A stretch of DNA of 5,652 bases from Synechococcaceae bacterium Bin_79_3 (GTDB lineage: Bacteria > Cyanobacteriota > Cyanobacteriia > PCC-6307 > Cyanobiaceae). The notes below the pieces were generated by a model, which was given only the letters and a program-made list of their open reading frames with translations, searched no databases and had not been told where the DNA came from. The stretch is taken from the NCBI GenBank assembly GCA_009914645.1, contig VFLB01000269.1, positions 1-5,652 of the forward strand, written 5' to 3'. The position numbers were made by a program, and so were the translations under genes. Within the stretch, counting starts at the first letter, position 1, and every line of letters starts with the position of its first letter. Below, piece by piece: positions 1 to 5,652 of the stretch.

Positions 1-585
1 ATCCCCTCAGCGGTGGTTTTGGTGGGTTACTTTCTGGCCCATCGCTACGACGGCCTACGGCTTTGGGATTTCCAAGGGCAGGGCTGGATTGTGCCCTTGG
101 TATGGGTGGGCACTGCCATCAGTTTTTTCTTTCTTTATCCCGCCACTTACAACCTGCTGGAAATTCCAGCCTTGTTGCAGCCAAAAGTGCGGCTCTATGC
201 AAGCGGCGTTATCCGCATCAGCCGCCATCCCCAAGCGGTGGGGCAGGTGCTTTGGTGCCTCACCCATCTGCTTTGGATTGGCAGCAGTTTCATGGTGGTT
301 ACAAGTGCTGGGCTTATCGCCCACCATCTTTTTGCAGTTTGGAATGGCGATAGACGGCTCAGCGCCAGGTTTGGTGATGCATTTGCTGAATTAAAGGCAA
401 ATACCTCGGTGCTGCCATTTCGAGCGGTGCTGGATGGGCGCCAAAAATTAGTGCTGGCTGAATTTCTGCGGCCAGCCCAGCTTGGTATCGCAATTGCGAT
501 TGGTTTGTTCTGGTTAGCGCACCGTTGGATTGGTTTAGGGGCCACCAGCTTTGCTCGCTCTGGGATTGGCCACTGGCTTCATTAG
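1..585 (+). CDS. NnrU-family membrane protein, probable 15-cis-zeta-carotene isomerase (Z-ISO) homologue, 5' partial
   Basis: The reading frame is open from base 1 to the TAG at 583-585, giving 194 visible residues. A GTG at base 13 lies in frame, but coding continues upstream of it, so the true start is probably outside the window and roughly 40-50 N-terminal residues are missing. What I see: an HRYDG motif (residues 14-18), FFFLYPATYNLLE (42-54), RISRHPQAVGQ (72-82), AHHLF (107-111) followed by WNGDRR (114-119), then TSVLPF and DGRQ, with hydrophobic membrane spans between. This series matches, from memory, both the NnrU family and plant Z-ISO, a haem-b membrane enzyme that isomerises the 15-cis double bond of zeta-carotene between the two desaturase steps. 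The conserved histidines (SRHP, AHHLF) are the kind of residue that could bind haem, though I cannot assign ligands. Carotene isomerase function is inferred; membership of the family is secure. It ends 39 bases before ndhF. Confidence 0.85.
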   Translation: MPSAVVLVGYFLAHRYDGLRLWDFQGQGWIVPLVWVGTAISFFFLYPATYNLLEIPALLQPKVRLYASGVIRISRHPQAVGQVLWCLTHLLWIGSSFMVVTSAGLIAHHLFAVWNGDRRLSARFGDAFAELKANTSVLPFRAVLDGRQKLVLAEFLRPAQLGIAIAIGLFWLAHRWIGLGATSFARSGIGHWLH

Positions 586-624
586 CGGTGCTGCCTACAC
601 TTCACACATTCGCCTGCCGTTCAG

Positions 625-2625
625 ATGCCTTCGGCTGCCGAAGTTGCCTGGTTAATCCCCGTTTTGCCATTGGCGGGAGCTGTGCTGGTGGGCCTAGGGC
701 TGATCAGTTTCAACCGCACCGTTAATCGTTTGCGAAAACCGGTGGCGGTATTGCTGCTCAGCAGTGTTGGCGCCTCTGGAGTTTTAAGTTTTGCCGTTTT
801 AGCTGAACAGTTGCGGGGCGCGGCTCCCTATGAAGCGCTGTTCAACTGGGCTAGTGCTGGTGATTTCAACCTGGAGATGGGCTTCAGGGTGGATCCCCTC
901 GGCGCGGTGATGCTCGCTTTGGTAACCACCATCGCCGTTTTGGTGATGGTTTATTCCCATGGCTACATGGCTCACGACAAAAGCTATGTACGTTTTTTCA
1001 CATATCTCGCCTTATTCAGCAGCTCGATGCTGGCGCTAATAATCAGCCCAAACCTGCTGGAGATATACGTTTTTTGGGAATTAGTGGGGATGTGTTCATA
1101 CCTTTTGGTGGGCTTCTGGTACGACCGAGAGGGGGCAGCCCATGCAGCTCAAAAAGCTTTTGTGGTGAATCGGGTTGGAGATTTTGGCCTGTTACTAGGG
1201 ATTCTTGGTTTGTTTTGGGCTACTGGCAGTTTTGATTTCGAGGGGATCGCCACTGGCTTGAGTGCAGCTATGGCTGATGGCAGGGTGTCTGGCTGGGCTG
1301 CAACAGCTCTTTGCTTGCTTGTGTTTATGGGCCCGATGGCGAAATCGGCCCAGTTCCCTTTGCATGTGTGGTTGCCTGATGCGATGGAGGGTCCTACCCC
1401 TATCTCCGCCTTAATCCATGCCGCAACGATGGTGGCAGCAGGGGTGTTTTTGGTGGCGCGGCTTGAGCCCCTCTACAGCCTGTTTCCAGATGTGCAAACA
1501 GTTATTGCTGTTGTGGGCACGATCACCTGCTTCCTTGGCGCAACGATTGCCCTTACCCAGATGGATCTCAAAAAGGGGTTGGCTTACAGCACGGTGAGTC
1601 AGTTGGGTTACATGATGCTTGCCATGGGTTGCGGTGCACCGATTGCAGGCATGTTTCACCTAGTAACCCATGCCTTTTTTAAGGCGATGTTGTTTTTGGG
1701 TTCCGGCTCTGTAATCCATGCGATGGAAGAAGTGGTGGGCCATGAACCGGCGTTAGCTCAAGACATGCGCCTGATGGGGGGCTTAAGACGCACGATGCCG
1801 ATCACAGCGATCACCTTTTTGATCGGTTGCGTTGCCATTAGTGGTATTCCACCTTTGGCTGGCTTTTGGAGCAAAGACGAAATTTTGGGCCAAGCCTTTA
1901 ACAGCTATCCCCTGTTGTGGGCAGTGGGTTTATTAACTGCCGGCATGACTGCTTTTTATATGTTTCGGCTCTATTTCCTCACCTTTGAGGGGCCTTTCCG
2001 CGGTGGCGATCTGCAGTTGCGCCAAGAACTCTTGCTGGCATCAGGGAAACCAGTTGGTGCTGCTGCCGCTGGCCATCACAGCGCAACCCATGAATCGGCC
2101 TGGCCGATGACCCTGCCCTTGGTATTGCTGGCTGTGCCTTCAATCCTGATCGGCTTACTTGGTACCCCGTGGCATAGCCGCTTTGCCGCTCTACTTGATC
2201 CAAAGGAGGCAGCGGAAATGGCTGCCAAATTCAACTGGCCCGAATTTTTACCTCTAGCTGGAGCTTCTGTTGCAATTTCAGCAACCGGTATCACTATCGC
2301 TGTGTTTGCCTACGCACTACACAAAATTGATCTGGCAACTGTTGTAGCGGCCCGATTCCCTCGCATCAATGCCTTCCTTGCCAATAAGTGGTATTTGGAT
2401 GCCATCAACGAAAAGCTTTTTGTAAGAGGCAGCCGCAAGCTGGCAAAACAGGTGTTGGAGGTGGATGCCAAGGTTGTGGATGGGGTGGTGAATCTCACTG
2501 GTTTGTTAACCCTTGGCAGCGGGGAAGGGCTCAAATATTTCGAAACCGGCCGGGCTCAGTTTTATGCGCTGATCGTTTTTGGTGGTGTTATCGGCCTTGT
2601 GGTGATCTTTGGTTCCCTTGGCTAG
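625..2625 (+). CDS. ndhF: NAD(P)H-quinone oxidoreductase subunit 5 (NdhF, probably NdhF1 type)
   Basis: Full-length 666-residue thylakoid membrane subunit of NDH-1, homologous to NuoL and to Mrp antiporters. It is the distal proton-pumping module of the ferredoxin:plastoquinone oxidoreductase used in respiration and cyclic electron flow. Visible landmarks: FRVDPLG (87-93); TM5 WELVG with the essential glutamate E152; TM7 GPMAKSAQFPLHVWLPDA with K240; SALIHAAT (261-268); HLVTHAFFKAMLF with K353; SGIPPLAGFWSKDE (406-419) with K417. A hydrophilic, His-containing loop lies near 455-495. The C-terminal part (about 585-666) holds the amphipathic segment and the last membrane helix (645-663) expected of NuoL-type subunits. 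The ATG at 625 gives the family's usual N-terminus, although no Shine-Dalgarno sequence precedes it. The F1 type is inferred from the downstream ndhD and the absence of an adjacent cupA/cupB CO2-uptake gene. No damage seen. Confidence 0.97.
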   Translation: MPSAAEVAWLIPVLPLAGAVLVGLGLISFNRTVNRLRKPVAVLLLSSVGASGVLSFAVLAEQLRGAAPYEALFNWASAGDFNLEMGFRVDPLGAVMLALVTTIAVLVMVYSHGYMAHDKSYVRFFTYLALFSSSMLALIISPNLLEIYVFWELVGMCSYLLVGFWYDREGAAHAAQKAFVVNRVGDFGLLLGILGLFWATGSFDFEGIATGLSAAMADGRVSGWAATALCLLVFMGPMAKSAQFPLHVWLPDAMEGPTPISALIHAATMVAAGVFLVARLEPLYSLFPDVQTVIAVVGTITCFLGATIALTQMDLKKGLAYSTVSQLGYMMLAMGCGAPIAGMFHLVTHAFFKAMLFLGSGSVIHAMEEVVGHEPALAQDMRLMGGLRRTMPITAITFLIGCVAISGIPPLAGFWSKDEILGQAFNSYPLLWAVGLLTAGMTAFYMFRLYFLTFEGPFRGGDLQLRQELLLASGKPVGAAAAGHHSATHESAWPMTLPLVLLAVPSILIGLLGTPWHSRFAALLDPKEAAEMAAKFNWPEFLPLAGASVAISATGITIAVFAYALHKIDLATVVAARFPRINAFLANKWYLDAINEKLFVRGSRKLAKQVLEVDAKVVDGVVNLTGLLTLGSGEGLKYFETGRAQFYALIVFGGVIGLVVIFGSLG

Positions 2626-2670
2626 AGCACTAAAAAGCTGAGCTCTGTGTGTGTCAAACCCAACCGGTGA

Positions 2671-4281
2671 ATGCCAGGTTCGCACTTAATTTCTACACTC
2701 TCTCAAGACGCTGCCAAGGATCTGGACGCCTTTCCCTGGCTAACAACAGCCATTCTTTTGCCGATAACGGCCTCCCTGCTGATCTTTTTCATACCTGATC
2801 CAGGCGACGGAAAAGTTGTGCGCTGGTATGCCCTTGGGGTAACGCTCACAACCTTTCTGATCACAGTTGCCGCCTACCTGCGGGGCTACGACCCCGATAT
2901 CGCTGGCTTGCAGCTTTACCAAAGAGTTTCCTGGTTGCCCCAGGTGGGCTTGGGTTGGTCGGTGGGGGCCGACGGCCTTTCAATGCCCCTGATTCTGCTC
3001 ACCAGCTTCATCACCACCCTTGCTTGCCTTGCGGCTTGGCCAGTTACGTTTAAGCCAAAGTTTTTCTTCTTTCTCCTACTAGCAATGGACGGCGGCCAGA
3101 TCGCTGTTTTTGCTGTGCAAGACATGCTTCTATTCTTCCTTGCCTGGGAACTGGAGCTACTACCTGTTTATTTGTTGCTGGCGATTTGGGGAGGTAAAAA
3201 AAGACAATACGCAGCTACAAAATTCATTCTTTATACCGCCGGCAGTTCGCTTTTTATCCTCTTAGTAGCGCTTGCCATGGCCTTTGCTGGTGGCGGCACC
3301 CCCAGCTTTGAATACAGCGAACTAGCAGCAAAACATCTGGGCACTGGCTTCCAATTGCTTTGCTACGGCGGGCTATTGATTGCTTTTGGCGTAAAACTGC
3401 CAATTGTGCCCCTGCACACCTGGCTGCCGGATGCCCATGGGGAGGCCACTGCACCAGTTCACATGTTGCTGGCTGGCATTTTGCTAAAAATGGGGGGATA
3501 TGCATTATTTAGATTCAATGCTTCGATGTTCCCGGAAGCCCATGTGCAATTTGCACCTTTATTGGTGATATTAGGGGTAGTAAATATTATTTATGCAGCG
3601 CTCACTTCATTTGCCCAACGCAACCTAAAACGCAAAATTGCCTACAGCTCCATCAGCCATATGGGCTTTGTGTTGATTGGAATAGGTAGTTTTTCGCCGC
3701 TTGCAGCAAGCGGCGCCATGCTGCAAATGGTGAGCCACGGCCTAATTGGCGCAAGCTTATTTTTTCTAGTGGGCGCCACCTACGACCGCATTCATACCTT
3801 GCAGCTTGATGAGATGGGTGGGGTGGGCCAGAAGATGCGCAAGATGTTTGCGTTATGGACGATCTGCTGCCTTGCCTCTCTTGCCTTGCCTGGGATGAGT
3901 GGTTTTGTATCGGAATTAATGGTGTTTGTGGGCTTTGCCACAGACGACGCTTACAGCCTTCCTTTTAGGATTGTGATTGATGGCGCCGCGGCAATTGGGG
4001 TGATTCTCACGCCTATTTATCTACTTTCAATGCTGCGTGAAATATTTTTTGGCAAGGAAAATCCTGAATTAGCCAATACAAATATGGTTGATGCCGAGCC
4101 GCGCGAAATCTATATTATTTCCTGCTTGCTAGTGCCGATTATTGGAATTGGCCTCTATCCAAGATTAGTAACTGATACCTATAGGGCCACAATCGAGCAG
4201 TTAGTTGCTCGGGATGAATCAACAATGAAGGCGATTAGTTCGCCTCCATTCCCTTTCCAGGTGGCACCAAAGCTCACTTAA
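2671..4281 (+). CDS. ndhD: NAD(P)H-quinone oxidoreductase subunit 4 (NdhD, probably NdhD1 type)
   Basis: Full-length 536-residue NuoM-type antiporter-like subunit of NDH-1, sitting next to NdhF in the membrane arm and moving protons as plastoquinone is reduced. Landmarks: [12 protein letters not shown] (99-110); TM5 [13 protein letters not shown] with E160; TM7 [20 protein letters not shown] with K242; LLKMGGY with K273; [14 protein letters not shown] (321-334); MVSHGL (353-358); and GFVSELMVF with E415, matching the TM12 glutamate of NuoM. All the charged residues expected for the proton path are present. The start is fixed on one side: an in-frame TGA (2668-2670) directly abuts the ATG, so translation cannot begin upstream. 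No Shine-Dalgarno sequence is visible in the 45-base gap after ndhF. Pairing with ndhF and no cup gene nearby suggests the D1 (NDH-1L) type; the subtype is inferred and would need a phylogeny. Parts of the 3' half use noticeably AT-richer codons. Confidence 0.97.
   Translation: MPGSHLISTLSQDAAKDLDAFPWLTTAILLPITASLLIFFIPDPGDGKVVRWYALGVTLTTFLITVAAYLRGYDPDIAGLQLYQRVSWLPQVGLGWSVGADGLSMPLILLTSFITTLACLAAWPVTFKPKFFFFLLLAMDGGQIAVFAVQDMLLFFLAWELELLPVYLLLAIWGGKKRQYAATKFILYTAGSSLFILLVALAMAFAGGGTPSFEYSELAAKHLGTGFQLLCYGGLLIAFGVKLPIVPLHTWLPDAHGEATAPVHMLLAGILLKMGGYALFRFNASMFPEAHVQFAPLLVILGVVNIIYAALTSFAQRNLKRKIAYSSISHMGFVLIGIGSFSPLAASGAMLQMVSHGLIGASLFFLVGATYDRIHTLQLDEMGGVGQKMRKMFALWTICCLASLALPGMSGFVSELMVFVGFATDDAYSLPFRIVIDGAAAIGVILTPIYLLSMLREIFFGKENPELANTNMVDAEPREIYIISCLLVPIIGIGLYPRLVTDTYRATIEQLVARDESTMKAISSPPFPFQVAPKLT
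3695..3715 (+). repeat. Perfect inverted repeat inside ndhD
   Basis: CGCCGCTTGC (3695-3704), a single A, then its exact reverse complement GCAAGCGGCG (3706-3715): ten-base arms with no mismatch. As RNA it would form a stable GC-rich hairpin with a realistic loop of three or more bases. It encodes residues around 342-349 of NdhD (SPLAASGA). A TTTT run lies just before it, not after, so it is not a + strand intrinsic terminator; on the - strand it would be followed by A, not U. Function unknown; it may be chance from alanine/serine codons. Confidence 0.6.
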
Positions 4282-4284
4282 CGG

Positions 4285-4290
4285 TAAGGT
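4285..4290 (+). promoter_or_regulatory. Shine-Dalgarno site for scpA (decides TTG start)
   Basis: TAAGGT, with the AAGG core at 4286-4289, lies nine bases before the TTG at 4299. It is complementary to the 16S rRNA 3' end at a workable spacing, and there is no ATG in this frame near the expected N-terminus. This favours TTG 4299 over the in-frame TTG 4314 and GTG 4344. The site begins four bases after the ndhD stop codon. Confidence 0.6.
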
Positions 4291-4298
4291 CCGCCCAG

Positions 4299-5204
4299 TT
4301 GATTCAAACCCCTTTGACCCAGGCGGGGGATAGTGGGGCCCGGGTGGCCATTCGTTTGTTGCAGGATGCAGCAGAGCGGGGCGATATCGACCCCTGGGAT
4401 GTGGATGTGATCGCCGTAATAGATGGTTTTTTAGATCAGCTACGCCAGAAACTTGAATTGCCGCGGATTCTGGCGGCAGCTGGCGGCAGTTATGAACAAG
4501 ATTTAGCTGAAAGCAGTGAAGCTTTTTTAGCGGCATCGGTATTGGTGTCTCTTAAAGCAGAACATCTTGAGCAGCGCACGTTTGCAGTGGAGCTTGCCCC
4601 CACCGAGGAGGAGGATCTTTACGAGGGCAACGATCTTGATGGTGCCTGGCCCCAGCAACTACAACTGCCCGCAAAACCAGAACGCTTGCTGTTGCGCCGC
4701 ACCGTGGCGCCACCACCGCTGCAACGGCCCGTAACCCTGGGGGAATTAATTCAGCAATTAGAAGATATCGCCACAAGGCTTGAGCAACAGGGGCCCCGCC
4801 AGAGGCGTCAAGCCCCAAAGCGCTATTCGGATCGAGAGGCAATTGCCCAGGTAACAGCCCTTGCCCACCGTGAAAAGTTGCCGGAAACCACCGCCGCTCT
4901 AAGCGTATTTCTGGGCAGCTGGGGCCCGGGGCTCGATTGGGTTGATTTCGAGCAACTGGTAATCGCCTGGGCCGCCGCTGCCCCGCCGGATCTTGATAGC
5001 GACCGGGTGGGGGTGTTTTGGGCGCTGTTATTTCTTTGCTCCCAAGGGCGAGTGGATCTTGAGCAATTGGGTCCGCAATTATTTGGCCCCTTGAAATTGC
5101 GTTGTTTATTCCAAGCAGCTGAAGGGGGGCAACGCCAATCGCCCTTGAAAGCTGTGGGGACAGGGTCAGCGCCGCAGCCGGCCTTTGAGCTGCAAGCTGC
5201 CTAG
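4299..5204 (+). CDS. scpA: Segregation and condensation protein A (ScpA kleisin)
   Basis: A 301-residue protein of the ScpA/kleisin family (the usual length is about 250-300). In the cytoplasm ScpA bridges the SMC heads and binds ScpB, forming the bacterial condensin that organises and separates chromosomes. The N-terminal helical block is clear: AIRLLQDAAERGDIDPWDVD (17-36) followed by VIAVIDGFLDQL, the equivalent of the family's LIxxxKLDIxDIPI...ITDQYL region that contacts the SMC neck. SEAFLAASVLVSLKAEHL (73-90) is the next conserved helix. The middle (about 100-180) is acidic, then proline- and arginine-rich, and looks like a linker. The C-terminal winged helix is recognisable in VGVFWALLFLCSQGRVDLEQ (237-256), and the final 25 or so residues look disordered. 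The start is TTG, chosen for its Shine-Dalgarno site and because upstream in-frame codons offer no start. It follows ndhD by 17 bases. No scpB is next to it. Confidence 0.9.
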   Translation: MIQTPLTQAGDSGARVAIRLLQDAAERGDIDPWDVDVIAVIDGFLDQLRQKLELPRILAAAGGSYEQDLAESSEAFLAASVLVSLKAEHLEQRTFAVELAPTEEEDLYEGNDLDGAWPQQLQLPAKPERLLLRRTVAPPPLQRPVTLGELIQQLEDIATRLEQQGPRQRRQAPKRYSDREAIAQVTALAHREKLPETTAALSVFLGSWGPGLDWVDFEQLVIAWAAAAPPDLDSDRVGVFWALLFLCSQGRVDLEQLGPQLFGPLKLRCLFQAAEGGQRQSPLKAVGTGSAPQPAFELQAA

Positions 5205-5231
5205 GCAAGCATTGATACGCTGCGTTTATCT

Positions 5232-5238
5232 AAGGGAG
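5232..5238 (+). promoter_or_regulatory. Strong Shine-Dalgarno site for the nucleotidyltransferase gene
   Basis: AAGGGAG ends seven bases before the ATG at 5246. It is the clearest ribosome-binding site in the window, and it fixes the start of a gene whose protein begins with the canonical MKAMILAAGKGTR of its family. Confidence 0.75.
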
Positions 5239-5245
5239 AGCCGCC

Positions 5246-5652
5246 ATGAAGGCCATGATTTTGGCGGCGGGGAAAGGAACAAGGGTGCAGCCGATCACCC
5301 ACACGATCCCAAAGCCGATGATTCCGATTCTGCAGAAGCCAGTAATGGAGTTTCTGTTGGAATTATTACGCCAGCACGGCTTTACAGAGGTGATGGTAAA
5401 TGTGTCGCACCTCGCACAAGAAATCGAAAATTACTTCCGCGATGGCCAACGCTTTGGTGTGGAGATTGCCTACAGCTTTGAAGGCCGCATTGAAGATGGT
5501 GAATTGATTGGTGATGCCCTTGGTTCTGCTGGCGGCTTAAAAAAAATACAAAATTTTCAACGTTTTTTCGACGACACCTTTGTGGTGCTCTGCGGCGATG
5601 CCTTGATTGATCTAAATCTCAGCGAAGCGGTGCGGCGGCATCGCCAGAAAGG
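5246..5652 (+). CDS. Sugar-phosphate nucleotidyltransferase (NDP-sugar pyrophosphorylase, GCD1/COG1208-like), 3' partial
   Basis: The frame is open from the ATG to the end of the window: 135 complete codons plus two bases, with no stop. It encodes the N-terminal Rossmann-like catalytic half of an NTP_transferase (PF00483-type) enzyme, which joins a nucleoside triphosphate and a sugar 1-phosphate to make an NDP-sugar and pyrophosphate. The nucleotide-binding signature LAAGKGTRVQPIT (6-18) is followed by IPKPMIPI with K23. GSAGGLKK (93-100) is the sugar/base-binding loop, and CGDALIDLNL (116-125) carries the metal-binding aspartate D118. Relatives I recall are annotated as mannose-1-phosphate guanylyltransferase or simply NDP-sugar pyrophosphorylase and are about 390 residues long, so about a third is present. 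Substrate cannot be decided from this part. It lies 41 bases after scpA, with a strong ribosome-binding site. The likely role is supply of sugar nucleotides for envelope polysaccharide (inferred). Confidence 0.9.
   Translation, partial: MKAMILAAGKGTRVQPITHTIPKPMIPILQKPVMEFLLELLRQHGFTEVMVNVSHLAQEIENYFRDGQRFGVEIAYSFEGRIEDGELIGDALGSAGGLKKIQNFQRFFDDTFVVLCGDALIDLNLSEAVRRHRQK

Noticed and set aside
487..500. 14-base perfect palindrome ATCGCAATTGCGAT in the Z-ISO-like gene
   Set aside because: It arises from alternating Ile/Ala codons in a membrane span, and nothing around it suggests an operator.
195..545. 116-codon - strand open frame opposite the Z-ISO-like gene
   Set aside because: No family resemblance. 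The + strand frame holds all the conserved motifs, so this is a shadow.
13..585. GTG at base 13 as the true start of the Z-ISO-like gene
   Set aside because: The frame stays open to base 1, and the conserved N-terminal helix of the family would be lost, so truncation by the window edge is more likely.
2624..2646. Possible stem AGAGC/GCTCT after the ndhF stop, considered as a terminator
   Set aside because: Only five pairs with a 13-base loop and no T-run afterwards, so it is too weak to terminate transcription.
4470..4489. Tandem CTGGCGGCAG x2 in scpA
   Set aside because: Only two short copies, encoding an ordinary Leu-Ala-Ala-Ala-Gly-Gly stretch; no further units and no sign of repeat expansion.
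4552..5208. Long (218-codon) open frame on the - strand opposite scpA
   Set aside because: The translation is proline-, alanine- and arginine-rich with no recognisable domain. It mirrors the codon bias of scpA, whose + strand product has clear kleisin motifs.
5212..5232. TTGATA and TATCTA as a promoter in the gap before the nucleotidyltransferase
   Set aside because: The two elements are only about 9 bases apart, far short of the roughly 17 needed for a sigma-70 type promoter.
5185..5481. 98-codon + strand frame overlapping the scpA end and the nucleotidyltransferase start
   Set aside because: Its product is low-complexity and unrecognisable, and the overlapping frame from 5246 encodes a textbook nucleotidyltransferase with a strong ribosome-binding site.

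Overview
The window looks like ordinary chromosome from a picocyanobacterium of the Synechococcus/Cyanobium/Prochlorococcus lineage. I infer this from the protein sequences, above all the NdhF and NdhD chains, and from the gene order ndhF-ndhD-scpA-nucleotidyltransferase, which I recall from that group. By eye the base composition is intermediate. I saw no copies of the HIP1 octamer (GCGATCGC) common in many other cyanobacteria. The exact genus cannot be fixed from the sequence alone.

All five genes are on the + strand, separated by short gaps of 39, 45, 17 and 41 bases. I see no terminator-like hairpin plus T-run in any gap, so the set is probably one transcription unit or several overlapping ones. 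From left to right: (1) bases 1-585, the 3' part of an NnrU-family membrane protein whose sequence closely resembles plant 15-cis-zeta-carotene isomerase (Z-ISO), with its start lying upstream of the window; (2) 625-2625, ndhF, and (3) 2671-4281, ndhD, two large proton-pumping subunits of the photosynthetic NDH-1 complex; (4) 4299-5204, scpA, the kleisin of the bacterial condensin; (5) 5246-5652, the first 135 codons of a sugar-phosphate nucleotidyltransferase, cut by the window end.

The first three genes share a plausible theme. NDH-1 reduces plastoquinone, and the carotenoid desaturases that work on either side of Z-ISO hand their electrons to plastoquinone in oxygenic phototrophs. The last two genes concern chromosome segregation and sugar-nucleotide/envelope metabolism. 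They have no evident biochemical link to NDH-1 and may simply share transcription. ndhF and ndhD lack a visible Shine-Dalgarno sequence, whereas scpA (TTG start) and the nucleotidyltransferase have one.

I found no mobile element, tRNA, rRNA, CRISPR array or clearly novel system. The points most worth a second look are the Z-ISO-like gene beside ndhF, a perfect 10-bp-arm inverted repeat inside ndhD, and the placement of scpA in this cluster. No stretch over 300 bases lacks a gene.
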